DNA from: Methanohalophilus halophilus
GTDB taxonomy: Archaea > Halobacteriota > Methanosarcinia > Methanosarcinales > Methanosarcinaceae
Length of the DNA stretch: 64,000 nucleotides
NCBI RefSeq assembly: GCF_001889405.1
Contig: NZ_CP017921.1
Location: forward strand, 158,057-222,056
Reading direction: 5' to 3'
Position 1 is the first letter of the stretch. Each line of letters opens with the position of its first letter. The notes under the pieces are model-generated. The model saw nothing but the letters and a program-made list of their open reading frames with translations. It was not told the origin of the DNA and made no database searches. A program made the position numbers and the translations under genes. Of this stretch, positions 1-9,287 are shown piece after piece.

Positions 1-842
1 TTCATCAACTCAAAATGGTCCCTGTTAAGTACATCAGTGTTTCCGGTAGTCATCACAAAGATGTCACCATAAAGAGCGGCCTTTTGCATAGGCATGACCC
101 TGAAACCATCCATTTTTGCTTCAAGAGCACGTATTGGATCCACTTCTGTCACAATGAGATTTGCACCCAGACCTGAGGCCCGCATGGCAGCACCACGACC
201 ACACCAGCCATAGCCGCCAATGACAACGGTCTTACCCGCCACTAACAGGTTGGTAGTCCTCATGATCCCATCCCAGGAAGACTGCCCCGTACCATAACGA
301 TTATCGAAAAGGAATTTGGTCATAGCATCGTTTACGGCAATTACCGGCATCTTCAGGGCCCCTTCAGCTTCCATTGCCTTGAGACGATGGACCCCCGTAG
401 TAGTTTCCTCACACCCTCCCAGGATTGAGTCCAGAAGTTCGGTCCTTTCCGTATGAATCTTAAAAATCAGGTCCGCACCGTCATCGATGGTTATATCCGG
501 ACCAATATCAAGTACTCTGTCAATAGAGCCGTAATATTCCTTGCTGGAACAATCATATTTTGCAAAACAATCGATATTATTTTTCTTGTCCAGAGCCACA
601 GCCACATCATCCTGAGTACTCAGGGGATTGCAGCCAGTAATAGCAATCTCGGCACCTCCTGCGGCAAGAGTTTCTACCAATACGGCAGTCTTTGCCTCTA
701 CATGAAGTGCCATTGCTATCCTGTGACCTTTCAGAGGTTTTTCATCTTCGAATTCCTTCCTGATTATAGAAAGAACAGGCATATGATTCCTGGCCCACTC
801 AATCTTTTGTTCACCAGATTCAATAAGTTCCTCATCGATCAT
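1..842 (-). CDS. ahcY: S-adenosylhomocysteine hydrolase, archaeal type (3' end beyond window)
   Basis: Hydrolyses S-adenosylhomocysteine to adenosine and homocysteine in the methyl cycle. The start is the ATG at 842, with GAGGT five bases upstream. About 280 N-terminal residues are present and the C-terminus lies left of the window. Visible features are the N-terminal substrate region ([10 protein letters not shown], then [11 protein letters not shown]), ETTTGVHRL, and the NAD-binding glycine loop ([17 protein letters not shown]) followed by VTEVDPIRA. It is shorter around the middle than the second copy at 4031-5437 and lacks the bacterial/eukaryotic-type insertion, so this looks like the native archaeal enzyme. 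The two copies are only about 3 kb apart. Confidence 0.93.
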   Translation of the reverse strand, partial: MIDEELIESGEQKIEWARNHMPVLSIIRKEFEDEKPLKGHRIAMALHVEAKTAVLVETLAAGGAEIAITGCNPLSTQDDVAVALDKKNNIDCFAKYDCSSKEYYGSIDRVLDIGPDITIDDGADLIFKIHTERTELLDSILGGCEETTTGVHRLKAMEAEGALKMPVIAVNDAMTKFLFDNRYGTGQSSWDGIMRTTNLLVAGKTVVIGGYGWCGRGAAMRASGLGANLIVTEVDPIRALEAKMDGFRVMPMQKAALYGDIFVMTTGNTDVLNRDHFELM

Positions 843-1199
843 ACAATACCTCATTTGATAATGGCCCTATAGAAAAACTATTTACAACTTCTAATTCCCC
901 ATAATCCCACAAGAGGAAAGCACCTGTAATAGTTGAAAAAACACAGATTGATGAATAGACAAGGTTTGTCTTAAAATACTTAAACTTTGTTGATACAGCC
1001 ACAGGAAATTATGAAAATCCAATCTGCACCTATAATATTCCAACCAAAAATATATGCAACACCCACATCTGACCTTAGTTCTATTGGAAAGACATTGGAA
1101 TAAATATTAAACATGACTCCCAAATAAATAAAATAAGAAGAGGTTGCGGTGAGTTACCAGAACTTCTTCTTTGTTTAAAATCAGATATTACCACCTAAT
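843..1199. other. Intergenic region, no gene seen
   Basis: AT-rich spacer between the archaeal ahcY and the end of the betaine cluster. It should hold the ahcY promoter (AT-rich stretches around 960-1060) and a terminator-like hairpin described separately. I see no credible ORF or RNA gene. Confidence 0.5.
1135..1171 (-). terminator. Terminator-like hairpin after adenosine kinase gene
   Basis: AAGAAGAGGTT at 1135-1145 pairs with AACTTCTTCTT at 1161-1171 (11 bp, one mismatch). Read on the minus strand it lies about 30 bases after the stop codon at 1200 and is followed by a T-rich run, so it probably ends the betaine cluster transcript. Confidence 0.5.
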
Positions 1200-2135
1200 T
1201 TAAAAGACCGTACCAAAGGATTCCTTGAACCGCCTCTTGAAATCCGCTAGCTTAAAGTGATGGTTCTGTGTACCCTGGTGTTCAATTTTTATAGCACCCA
1301 TCAAAGATGCAATACGCCCCGTAGTTTCCCAATCCAGGTCATTTGTTAGACCATAGAGCAAGCCAGCACGATATGCGTCCCCACAACCCGTAGGATCCTG
1401 CAAAGCAGCTGGTTTGGCAGCAGGAATCTGGATTACCTCACCGTCTTTATAGATCAATGAACCTTCCGGACCTTTTGTAACTATAAGAGCTTTGAGCTTT
1501 GCAGAGATCTCCTCCTGACTCTTGCCAGTGCGCTCTTGAATCAATTGCCACTCATAGTCGTTAACTGTCAACCATGTAGCTTGATCTATGAATTTCATTA
1601 ATTCATCACCATCAAACATAGGCAGACCCTGGCCGGGATCAAATATGAAAGGTATACCCGCACTAGCAAATTCCCGGGCGTGCTGAATCATACCTTCTTT
1701 ACCATCAGGTGCAACAATACCCACTGCATGATCACCTACATCAAGTACTGAATAATTATGGGAATAATCCATTGCACCGGGATGGAAGGCAGTTATCTGA
1801 TTGTCATCCATATCTGTTGTAATAAAAGCCTGTGCTGTAAATGTGTCATCTACCACATTCACATGTTCCCGATTGATACCTTTCTCATCCATCCATTTTG
1901 CATAATGCTCAAAATCTGTACCAACCGTCCCCATCGGGAGGGGATCTCCACCAAGTAACTTGAGATTATAGGCTATATTTCCCGCACAGCCACCAAACTC
2001 ACGACGCAATTGAGGGACAAGGAAAGATACATTCAATATATGCACCTTATCTGGAAGAATATGATTCTTAAACTTGTCATTAAATACCATGATATTGTCA
2101 AAGGCAAATGAGCCACAAATTAAAGCTTTGTCCAT
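1200..2135 (-). CDS. PfkB-family kinase, probable adenosine kinase
   Basis: A 311-residue ribokinase/PfkB-family sugar or nucleoside kinase. The N-terminal GGCAGNIAYNLKLLG and the C-terminal DPTGCGDAYRAGLL anion-hole/catalytic-base motif are the two PfkB signatures. The start is the ATG at 2135, nine bases after AGGAG; an upstream in-frame ATG at 2180 lacks a ribosome binding site. It is the last gene of a set that makes SAM, uses it for betaine synthesis and hydrolyses SAH. The inferred job is therefore phosphorylation of the adenosine released by SAH hydrolase, pulling that reversible reaction forward. Substrate specificity is inferred from context; a generic ribokinase cannot be excluded. 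Confidence 0.8.
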   Translation of the reverse strand: MDKALICGSFAFDNIMVFNDKFKNHILPDKVHILNVSFLVPQLRREFGGCAGNIAYNLKLLGGDPLPMGTVGTDFEHYAKWMDEKGINREHVNVVDDTFTAQAFITTDMDDNQITAFHPGAMDYSHNYSVLDVGDHAVGIVAPDGKEGMIQHAREFASAGIPFIFDPGQGLPMFDGDELMKFIDQATWLTVNDYEWQLIQERTGKSQEEISAKLKALIVTKGPEGSLIYKDGEVIQIPAAKPAALQDPTGCGDAYRAGLLYGLTNDLDWETTGRIASLMGAIKIEHQGTQNHHFKLADFKRRFKESFGTVF

Positions 2136-2216
2136 AATATATACTCCTAAGTTATGATTATAGTTTGAAATATAGATCATCTATCCGAAAAATAAATAAA
2201 AAGGGTAGTATCCCAA

Positions 2217-3053
2217 TTATTCTTTACGTAAATGGAATATACCCCAGGTGAGATGTTCGTTATTACCACCGTTCACCCAGTGTTTGAGACCCTGTTTCAT
2301 ATTATTGATGTAGTTCTGACTGACTACCTTGGAGAGCTCATCTTCCTGCTTCTCAGTTTCTTTCAACACCCTTCCATAATGGGTCGGCAGCTGGGAAGCA
2401 TGTTCTTCAAATTCAATTTCCTTCATACCATACTTTTTGGCAGATTCCCGATAAAACCCGGGTGAGCCGAGGGATTCCAAATGGATACGGTCCAGTATTG
2501 GTTGCAATACCCCTTCCGGACAATCATCAGTCTGCATCGGATCAGTAAATACAAAATCTCCGCCACTTTTCAGCACACGAGCAGCTTCTTTGATAACCTG
2601 TTCACGATTACCACTATGAAGGATTGCATCCTGGGACCACACCACATCAAAAGAGAAATCAGGATATGGAATTTCTTCAAAGCTACCATCCACAACTGTT
2701 ATAAGATGGTCGAGACCCTGATCCTCATTCATTTTTCGGTCGCGTTCATTTTCTACTTCACTCAAATTAAGAGCAACTACCTGACACCCATATTTTTTGG
2801 CTAGATACCTGGCAGCGCCACCATAACCGGCTCCGATATCCAGAATTTTACTCTCCTTATCCAGATTGCTTATTTTTGACGCCATCCTTTCAATCGTACG
2901 TCGACTGGCGTCAAATATTGGTTCATCTTCTGAATTATAGAGACCGACATGGATATCCTCGCCGCCCCAGATGGTAAAGTAAAAATTGTCGGCGTCATCG
3001 CTATTGTAATATTCCTGTGCTTTATCTACTGCGGTTTTTTGGTTTTCAGACAT
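2217..3053 (-). CDS. sdmT: Sarcosine/dimethylglycine N-methyltransferase
   Basis: SAM-dependent methyltransferase of 278 residues that converts sarcosine to dimethylglycine and then to glycine betaine. The class I motif ILDIGAGYGGA lies at residues 70-80, followed by VVALNLSEVENER, the acidic adenine contact and WSQDAILHS, as in ubiE-like small-molecule methyltransferases. The gene starts 24 bases after the gsmT stop, so the two are co-transcribed. The pair matches the well-studied GSMT/SDMT betaine pathway of Methanohalophilus portucalensis and halophilic bacteria. The product betaine is a compatible solute for growth in high salt. Confidence 0.93.
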   Translation of the reverse strand: MSENQKTAVDKAQEYYNSDDADNFYFTIWGGEDIHVGLYNSEDEPIFDASRRTIERMASKISNLDKESKILDIGAGYGGAARYLAKKYGCQVVALNLSEVENERDRKMNEDQGLDHLITVVDGSFEEIPYPDFSFDVVWSQDAILHSGNREQVIKEAARVLKSGGDFVFTDPMQTDDCPEGVLQPILDRIHLESLGSPGFYRESAKKYGMKEIEFEEHASQLPTHYGRVLKETEKQEDELSKVVSQNYINNMKQGLKHWVNGGNNEHLTWGIFHLRKE

Positions 3054-3077
3054 GTTGATTTCATCTTCCCATATTTT

Positions 3078-3869
3078 TTAATTTTTTTCTGCAACATGGA
3101 GGAAGAAATCAGGCTCATCCTCTTTGTAGGTCTCTTTAAAGTCCCCCAGGGTATTTATTTCCTGGAAACCAACTTCATGCAGAAGTTGCCTGGTGTAATC
3201 TTTTCTCAAGGGGAACATATTGAGATTGTAGACTGAACCATCCGAGAATTCATATTTGAAGCGGGCAAGCCCCTCATCAACATGTTCCGGAAAGACTGAT
3301 ACAGTATCGCCACAGTAATAATGGGCATGCTTGCTGGAATAACCATCATCCAGTATGGCATCATAGTTACGCTGGTCAAGAAGCAATACACCATCATGTT
3401 TCAGCAACGCATAGAACTCAGCCAGAGCTTTTCTGCGGTCGCCTTCATCGAAAAGGTGTGTAAATGAATTACCCAGACATACAATAGCATCGAATTTGTC
3501 ATGGATATCTTTATTCATCCATCTCCAATCAGCCTGAACGGTCCTCATCAAATATCCATGATCACGGGCATTATCAAAGGCTTTGACAAGCATTTCGGCA
3601 CTGCCATCTGCACTTACGACATCAAAACCTGCCTGAAGTAAACGAACAGAATTAAAACCGGTACCTGTTGCCACATCGAGTACTTTCTTAACGCCCCTTT
3701 CTTTCAGGATGTTTATAATAGTATCCCCTTCGCTCTTGGCACGGCTTTCCCAATCGATGAGTTCGTCCCATTTATCAACAAATCCAGGAACATACTCTTC
3801 CTCATAATGGTCAGATTCCCTTACTTCTATTGGATTATCTCCAAAATCCTGTTTTTCATATTGGTTCAT
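3078..3869 (-). CDS. gsmT: Glycine/sarcosine N-methyltransferase
   Basis: SAM-dependent methyltransferase of 263 residues that methylates glycine to sarcosine and on to dimethylglycine, the first steps of de novo betaine synthesis. Motif I LDVATGTGFNS is at residues 64-74; VVSADGSAEML follows as motif II, then VCLGNSFTHL. The protein is strongly acidic, usual for a halophile's cytosolic enzymes. The ATG at 3869 has GGAGG eight bases upstream. A hairpin that could terminate transcription separates it from sahH, and an AT-rich box (AAATATACTA on the minus strand, about 3900) could be its own promoter, so gsmT-sdmT-adoK may be a separate transcript. Confidence 0.93.
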   Translation of the reverse strand: MNQYEKQDFGDNPIEVRESDHYEEEYVPGFVDKWDELIDWESRAKSEGDTIINILKERGVKKVLDVATGTGFNSVRLLQAGFDVVSADGSAEMLVKAFDNARDHGYLMRTVQADWRWMNKDIHDKFDAIVCLGNSFTHLFDEGDRRKALAEFYALLKHDGVLLLDQRNYDAILDDGYSSKHAHYYCGDTVSVFPEHVDEGLARFKYEFSDGSVYNLNMFPLRKDYTRQLLHEVGFQEINTLGDFKETYKEDEPDFFLHVAEKN

Positions 3870-3982
3870 GTAGATCCTCCTATTGTTATTTAATGTAGTA
3901 TATTTACAAATACAGTCGATTGTTGCTATTCGTCTGGCTCATGCTACCATGAATCCAGAATGGATTAAGTGAAATTAAATAA

Positions 3983-4003
3983 GGACTCCCACCCCGGGAG
4001 CCC
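3983..4003 (-). terminator. GC-rich hairpin between sahH and gsmT
   Basis: On the minus strand GGCTCCC, a GGGGT loop and GGGAGTCC form a compact stem followed by TTATTTAATTT, typical of an intrinsic terminator or attenuator. It sits 28 bases after the sahH stop and could split the cluster into metK-sahH and gsmT-sdmT-adoK units with partial read-through. Confidence 0.6.
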
Positions 4004-4030
4004 TCCTCAGAACATCCATAACTTAATTGT

Positions 4031-5437
4031 TTAGTAACGGTAGTGTTCTGGTTTGTACGGCCCTTCAACAGGGAAACCGATGTATTCAGCCTGTTCCTGT
4101 GACATCTTGGTCAATTTAGCACCCAGTTTTTCGAGGTGCAATCTTGCGACCTCTTCATCCAGCACTTTTGACAATCGATAAACACCAACTTCCTTTGGAC
4201 TCTCCCAGAGATCGATCTGTGCGAGTGTCTGGTTTGTGAAACTGTTTGACATGACAAAACTTGGGTGACCGGTTGCAAGACCCAGATTGACAAGTCTGCC
4301 TTCTGCCAGCACATATATAGAATGCCCATCAGGGAACTGGTATTCATCTACCTGTGGCTTGATGTTGACCTTTTTCACATTATCCATCTTGTTAAGTGCA
4401 TCAACCTGAATCTCATTATCAAAATGACCTATGTTACAGACAATTGCCTGGTCTTTCATGTTAGACATGTGTTCGGTCGTAAGTACATCACAGTTTCCTG
4501 TTGTGGTCACATAAATATCCCCATAGGGCAGTGCATCCTCAACAGTCATAACATCATAGCCTTCCATCAATGCCTGCAGTGCGCAGATTGGATCGGTTTC
4601 TGTAATAATCACTCTTGCCTTGTGATTAGCCAGTGCTGCTGCTGAGCCTTTACCGACATCACCATAGCCACAAACCACTGCAACCTTACCTGCAATCATC
4701 ACATCAGTACCACGCTTTATGGCATCTACAAGGGATTCCCTGCATCCGTAGACATTATCAAATTTACTCTTGGTTACAGAGTCATTGACATTTATAGCAG
4801 GTGTAAGAAGTTCTCCCTTCCTCTCCCAGTGATACAATCTGTGCACACCGGTGGTTGTCTCCTCGGACACACCCTTCCAATCAGCAACTGCTTTATGCCA
4901 GAATTGAGGGTCTTCCTTCAGGGATTTTTTAAGCACTTCGTTCTGGGCTATAAGTTCCTTGTTCTCTGTAGGTTCATCAAGGATGGAAGGGTCATCTTCT
5001 GCTGCATACCCGCGATGCATCATCAGGGTGGCATCTCCACCATCATCCACAATGAGATTTGGTCCTTTACCATCTGGCCAGGTCAATGCCTGTTTGGTGC
5101 ACCACCAGTAATCATCAAGTGTTTCACCCTTCCATGCAAAAACCGGGACACCTGTATCTGCTATTGCGGCTGCTGCTTCATCCTGGGTCGAGAAAATATT
5201 ACATGATGCCCAGCGCACATCTGCACCGAGTTCAACCAGTGTTTCAATAAGAACTGCAGTTTGAACAGTCATATGAAGACTGCCACTTATACGTGCTCCT
5301 TTAAGTGGTTTCATAGGCCCGTACTTTTCACGTGTGGCCATAAGACCCGGCATTTCCTGTTCAGCTATATTTAACTGCTTGCGACCGGAGTCAGCAAGTC
5401 CAATATCCTTAACTTTATAATCCTTATTTGTAACCAT
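4031..5437 (-). CDS. sahH: S-adenosylhomocysteine hydrolase, bacterial type
   Basis: Second adenosylhomocysteinase in the window, 468 residues, with the extra central segment around residues 150-200 that marks the bacterial/eukaryotic class. NAD-binding loop [16 protein letters not shown] is near residues 258-273, [12 protein letters not shown] follows the insertion, and the C-terminal KPEHYRY is the tail that completes the neighbouring subunit's NAD site. SAH strongly inhibits glycine methyltransferases, so a dedicated copy beside gsmT/sdmT makes sense. The native archaeal copy lies at 1-842. Transfer from bacteria together with metK is inferred from the class, not shown by phylogeny here. 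Confidence 0.93.
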   Translation of the reverse strand: MVTNKDYKVKDIGLADSGRKQLNIAEQEMPGLMATREKYGPMKPLKGARISGSLHMTVQTAVLIETLVELGADVRWASCNIFSTQDEAAAAIADTGVPVFAWKGETLDDYWWCTKQALTWPDGKGPNLIVDDGGDATLMMHRGYAAEDDPSILDEPTENKELIAQNEVLKKSLKEDPQFWHKAVADWKGVSEETTTGVHRLYHWERKGELLTPAINVNDSVTKSKFDNVYGCRESLVDAIKRGTDVMIAGKVAVVCGYGDVGKGSAAALANHKARVIITETDPICALQALMEGYDVMTVEDALPYGDIYVTTTGNCDVLTTEHMSNMKDQAIVCNIGHFDNEIQVDALNKMDNVKKVNIKPQVDEYQFPDGHSIYVLAEGRLVNLGLATGHPSFVMSNSFTNQTLAQIDLWESPKEVGVYRLSKVLDEEVARLHLEKLGAKLTKMSQEQAEYIGFPVEGPYKPEHYRY

Positions 5438-5543
5438 GTTTTCACCAATAATTAATCATCTTCTTAGCAACGCTAAGATTCCAAATATACTTCTAAATAC
5501 CTAGTACCAATCTAAATAGTGACTATTGTGATTTAGACAAAAA

Positions 5544-6743
5544 TCATTTCACTACGTTGAGATTGAATTTTCCTTTGAGGCTATCCACCTTGTCAAGTTG
5601 TTCCCAGGGGAAAATATTCCTTCCAAAATGACCATAAGAAGATGCCTGCCTGTATGACCAACCTTTAGGATGCAATAAATTCAGATCTTCTATCAGGGCT
5701 GCTGGTCTGAAATCAAATATTTCACCGGATTCCAATACATCCTGGATTTCCTGATCTTCTATTACACCTGTACCATAGGTATCAACATTGATACTGAGAG
5801 GCTTTGCGACACCAATGGCATAGGCCACCTGGATTTCACATTTATCGGCAAGACCTGCTGCAACTATGTTTTTGGCGACATATCTTGCATAGTATGCTGC
5901 TGAGCGATCAACCTTGGAAGGATCTTTACCCGAAAAAGCTCCTCCACCATGGCTGCCTACTCCTCCATAGGTATCCACGATGATCTTACGTCCGGTCAGT
6001 CCTGCATCTGCATAGGGACCTCCTAGAACGAATCCTCCTGTTGGGTTTATGAAATACTCGGTATCTGACCTCAACATACCGGTTGGTTCAAGGACTTCAT
6101 TGATAAATCCTACCATGTCATTACGAACTGTTTCAAGGGGGATATCATCAGTCTGCTGGGATACCACTACAGCTGTTATGTGGTCAGGTTTTCCATTTAC
6201 ATATTTCACTGAAACCTGTGATTTGGCATCCGGTCTTAAGTAGGATACCTTACCTTCCTGACGGATAGAGTCCAGGTACCGGAGTAACCTGTGGCTAAAT
6301 GCAATTGGAGCAGGCATGTATTCATCTGTTTCATTGGTAGCATAACCAAACATCATACCCTGATCCCCTGCACCCTGTTCTTCATATAATCCTGTGCCTT
6401 CGGTAACTCCCATAGATATGTCAGGGGATTGTTCATGGATTTTCGAGATATATTCAAAGGATTTATCCCAGAAAAGTAGGTCCTTATGATCATATCCTAT
6501 ATCACGGACTACTTCACGTGCTATATTCTCTGTATCAATCTGTTCCATACCTTTACAGGTAATTTCACCTGCATTTACCACAAGGTCATGGGCTACAAGT
6601 GTTTCACATGCCACACGACTGTTAGGATCAGCTTCCAGGCATGCATCCAGAACTGCATCAGATACCTGATCACATATCTTATCTGGATGTCCTGCACCGA
6701 CCGCTTCTGAAGTAAATACGTGGTCATATTTGAGTTTGCTCAT
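5544..6743 (-). CDS. metK: S-adenosylmethionine synthetase, bacterial type
   Basis: Makes SAM from methionine and ATP. The 399-residue protein carries bacterial/eukaryotic MAT signatures: [11 protein letters not shown] at the N-terminus, [12 protein letters not shown] in the middle, and the glycine-rich [16 protein letters not shown] loop. Archaea normally use a quite different MAT, so this is probably an acquired copy dedicated to betaine synthesis. The ATG at 6743 is chosen because AGGAG lies seven bases upstream; an in-frame GTG at 6749 is too close to that site. A 25-bp tandem repeat and a strong hairpin lie in its unusually long upstream region. Confidence 0.93.
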   Translation of the reverse strand: MSKLKYDHVFTSEAVGAGHPDKICDQVSDAVLDACLEADPNSRVACETLVAHDLVVNAGEITCKGMEQIDTENIAREVVRDIGYDHKDLLFWDKSFEYISKIHEQSPDISMGVTEGTGLYEEQGAGDQGMMFGYATNETDEYMPAPIAFSHRLLRYLDSIRQEGKVSYLRPDAKSQVSVKYVNGKPDHITAVVVSQQTDDIPLETVRNDMVGFINEVLEPTGMLRSDTEYFINPTGGFVLGGPYADAGLTGRKIIVDTYGGVGSHGGGAFSGKDPSKVDRSAAYYARYVAKNIVAAGLADKCEIQVAYAIGVAKPLSINVDTYGTGVIEDQEIQDVLESGEIFDFRPAALIEDLNLLHPKGWSYRQASSYGHFGRNIFPWEQLDKVDSLKGKFNLNVVK

Positions 6744-6765
6744 CTTCACACTCCTGTTTTATCTT

Positions 6766-6915
6766 AAAGGTCCGATTGAACGGATACGTTAAAGGTCCGA
6801 TTGAACGGATACGTTAAAGGTCCGATTGAACGGATACGTTAAAGGTCCGATTGAACGGATACGTTAAAGGTCCGATTGAACGGATACGTTAAAGGCCCGG
6901 ATGAACGGACATACA
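6766..6915. repeat. 25-bp tandem repeat, five identical copies plus one diverged
   Basis: The unit AAAGGTCCGATTGAACGGAT + ACGTT is repeated exactly five times (6766-6890), followed by a diverged sixth copy (6891-6915). Each unit contains the inverted repeat TCCG-ATTGAA-CGGA, and the spacing also allows pairing between adjacent units. The array ends about ten bases before the metK ribosome binding site. Confidence 0.97.
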
Positions 6916-6988
6916 TTTCGATTTGAATTCGCAATCAAATGTCAAGAATGGATAATTCCAAACTCTAACATCCCTATAGCATAATATA

Positions 6989-7028
6989 GTGGGAAGTTCT
7001 GGAATCAATGAAAATCATTGTTTCCCAC
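6989..7028. promoter_or_regulatory. Nested inverted repeat in metK upstream region
   Basis: CAATGA-AAA-TCATTG (7006-7020) is a perfect hairpin enclosed by GTGGGAA (6989-6995) and TTCCCAC (7022-7028). The two-tier symmetry suggests an RNA structure in the leader or a regulator binding site. Confidence 0.6.
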
Positions 7029-7260
7029 GAACATAATAATTCCACCATAATTGTAATCGTTACTGATTGACATCACCTACTACGCCATACTATATATGTG
7101 TTTTCAAATTGAAGGTTTTTAAATTATTTTTGCAGTATATAAGAAAGCAAATATATATTTCACTTCAAAAATAATAAATAGAATCTATTTTTGTGTATTT
7201 ATGGACAGATATTGCGAGTGGATACTGAAAGAGAGTTACATGGTTGTGGTTTCAGGCAGT

Positions 7261-7280
7261 CAATATTAAAACCAATATTG
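7261..7280 (-). terminator. Hairpin downstream of the deaminase gene
   Basis: CAATATT-AAAACC-AATATTG is a perfect 7-bp stem lying ten bases after the stop codon at 7290 on the minus strand. It is AT-rich, so termination strength is uncertain. Confidence 0.4.
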
Positions 7281-7289
7281 TAGATGAAA

Positions 7290-8624
7290 TTATTGATCAG
7301 CTGAAGGATCATTCAAACCCAGAACATCAATCAGGTGTTGACTGTCAGTTTTTTTTGCAGCTTTAGAAGCTTCAACCATAATTTCATATTCATCCATACA
7401 TAGAACCTGACCATTTTCCATGAGCACTTTTCCGTCCACCAACACTGTTGTGACATCACTACCACGAGCCGAATAGACAAGATGAGAATCAACATCATAC
7501 AATGGCGTGAGATGCGGACGTTTCATATCCACAACAATTAAGTCGCCATAGTAGCCCTCCTTGATCATACCGGCCTCTATTCCAAGTGCCTTTGCCCCGT
7601 TTACAGTGGCCATCTCAAGTACTTTCCGGGCATCAATGACAGTTAAGTCCATACTGTTTACCTTATGGAGCAAAGCAGCCGTTTTCATTACCCCGAACAT
7701 ATCAAGATTATTGTTTGAAGCACATCCATCGGTACTCAGAGACACATTCACACCCTTTTCAAGCAGTTGTGGCACCGGTGCTATACCTGCTGCCGTTTTC
7801 ATATTACTCACAGGATCATGGCTCACATGAACCCCGGTTTCAGCCAAAATATCCATATCACCCTCTGAAAGCCAGATACAATGAGCAGCAAGTACATCAC
7901 TGTCAAAAAAACCAATGTCATGAAGCATGTTAACCGAACACTTGCCATATTTCTCTTTCATCTGGTTAAGTTCAGCTTCGGTTTCAAGAACATGGATGTG
8001 AACTTTTACATCATCCTTGCGAGCCTGCTCACGCACATCCTGCAGGAATTGCTGAGAGCAAGTATGAGGGGCATGAGGGCCATACATGACAGATATGCGC
8101 CCATTGGCTGCACCATTGAAATCCTTTACAAAATTCCTGCCTTTTAAAAGGGAAGATTCTGCCCTTTCTGGATCTCCAAAATCAATCATACCATAGGAAA
8201 GGGCTGCACGCATACCACAATCCTCAACTGCACGGGCAGCTGCCTGCTCATGAATATACATGTCAGCAAAGGTGGTTGTTCCTGATTTTATCATCTCCAG
8301 ACATGCCAGCCTAACCCCTGCATAGATTTCTTCCGGACCCAATTTTGCTTCCACGGGCCAGATATAATCCTCAAGCCATTCTGCAAGGGGCAGATCATCG
8401 GCATAACCCCTTAAAAGTGTCATACCTGCATGATTATGGGTATTTACCAGTCCGGGCATGACAACCGAACCGCTTGCATCTATTATTTTGTCTGCCTTGC
8501 CATTATAAGAAAGACCCACATAGATGATTCTGCCATTTTCAATGGCAACCTCCCCTTTTTTGAGATCCCCTGTGTCAGGATCCATAGTAAGGATGTAACC
8601 GTTCTTGATCAAAATATCAGCCAT
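7290..8624 (-). CDS. dadD: 5'-deoxyadenosine / SAH / MTA deaminase
   Basis: Amidohydrolase of 444 residues in the MTA/SAH deaminase (TrzA/DadD) family. The metal-binding HNHAGM near residue 61, HVLETEAEL, AHCIWLS and the catalytic aspartate in STDGCASNN are all present. Methanogen homologues (DadD) deaminate 5'-deoxyadenosine, a radical-SAM by-product, and also SAH and MTA, feeding purine and methionine salvage. The ATG at 8624 has GGAGGGG just upstream. It is the third gene of a set with the phosphopantothenate synthetase and an HD hydrolase. The enzyme offers an alternative fate for SAH to the two hydrolases nearby. Confidence 0.88.
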   Translation of the reverse strand: MADILIKNGYILTMDPDTGDLKKGEVAIENGRIIYVGLSYNGKADKIIDASGSVVMPGLVNTHNHAGMTLLRGYADDLPLAEWLEDYIWPVEAKLGPEEIYAGVRLACLEMIKSGTTTFADMYIHEQAAARAVEDCGMRAALSYGMIDFGDPERAESSLLKGRNFVKDFNGAANGRISVMYGPHAPHTCSQQFLQDVREQARKDDVKVHIHVLETEAELNQMKEKYGKCSVNMLHDIGFFDSDVLAAHCIWLSEGDMDILAETGVHVSHDPVSNMKTAAGIAPVPQLLEKGVNVSLSTDGCASNNNLDMFGVMKTAALLHKVNSMDLTVIDARKVLEMATVNGAKALGIEAGMIKEGYYGDLIVVDMKRPHLTPLYDVDSHLVYSARGSDVTTVLVDGKVLMENGQVLCMDEYEIMVEASKAAKKTDSQHLIDVLGLNDPSADQ

Positions 8625-8639
8625 AAAACCCCTCCAATA

Positions 8640-9287
8640 TCAATAAACTTCCTTTTTGAGCTGTTCAAGGAAAGTTTCCATTATTCTCAGCCTATCTGTT
8701 GCAATATCCCTGGAAGTACGTGTGTTCAGACGATCCATGATCTTAAAAGGCTTCCTTTCCATATATTCTTCAAAACCTTCAAAAGGGTTTTGTGCATAGG
8801 CATTCATGGAACTTTCCTTCACAATACCATTGGCATGTTTTAAGCCTCGCAAAGCCCCCATTGAAACCAGTGACCTGAAAATACCTACCGCACCAAGGGC
8901 ATCAATCCTATCCGCATCCTGTAAAATTTGCCCTTCGATTGATTCGGGAACCATACCCCGGCTGAATCTGTGAGTACGTATGCAGGATACAACATGTTCA
9001 ATGGTTTTTTCATCAACTCCTTTATCAGCCAGAAAAGAATCTGCGATATCAGCACCATACAGTGCATGATCACCGCCTTCCTCATGTTCGCGAGCAACAC
9101 CCACATCATGCAACAGGGCAGCAAGCCTCAATACATCAGGATTTCCCCCTTCCTTTTCCCCTATATACATGCAAATGGATTCGACCCTCTCCACGTGACC
9201 CATATCGTGACTACTGGGTTCATCGGAGAGTACACCTGACACGTAATTTCTTGTTATTTCAATAATGTCCAGAATGATCACCTTCAC
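8640..9287 (-). CDS. HD-domain phosphohydrolase
   Basis: HD-superfamily metal-dependent hydrolase of about 215 residues. The ordered ligands are visible: H in SSHDMGHVERV, the HD pair in LAALLHDVGVAREHE, H in EHVVSCIRTHRFSRG, and D in LQDADRIDALGAVGI. This resembles the YedJ/YpgQ-type nucleotide or pyrophosphohydrolases. The GTG at 9287 overlaps the upstream stop codon (GTGA), suggesting translational coupling. A start six codons later (CTG after AAGGTGA) would leave the domain intact and is possible. The substrate is not predictable. Confidence 0.8.
   Translation of the reverse strand: MKVIILDIIEITRNYVSGVLSDEPSSHDMGHVERVESICMYIGEKEGGNPDVLRLAALLHDVGVAREHEEGGDHALYGADIADSFLADKGVDEKTIEHVVSCIRTHRFSRGMVPESIEGQILQDADRIDALGAVGIFRSLVSMGALRGLKHANGIVKESSMNAYAQNPFEGFEEYMERKPFKIMDRLNTRTSRDIATDRLRIMETFLEQLKKEVY

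Larger units (their letters stand above)
6744..7289. promoter_or_regulatory. Long regulatory region upstream of metK
   Basis: About 545 bases without a credible gene. From the metK side it holds six 25-bp repeats (6766-6915), a nested hairpin (6989-7028) and AT-rich stretches with TATA-like boxes on the minus strand around 7085-7170. If the promoter is there, the metK transcript would have a leader of roughly 350-400 bases containing all repeats. Salt-responsive control is a reasonable inference but is not shown by the sequence. Confidence 0.55.

Noticed and set aside
453..872. Plus-strand ORF of 139 codons overlapping ahcY
   Set aside because: It lies antisense to a clearly conserved SAH hydrolase and its product has no protein-like features.
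6766..6915. Tandem repeat as a CRISPR array
   Set aside because: The 25-bp units are directly adjacent with no unique spacers, and no cas genes are nearby.
7201..7269. 22-codon plus-strand ORF (ATG 7201)
   Set aside because: Very short, no ribosome binding site, and inside the metK/deaminase control region.
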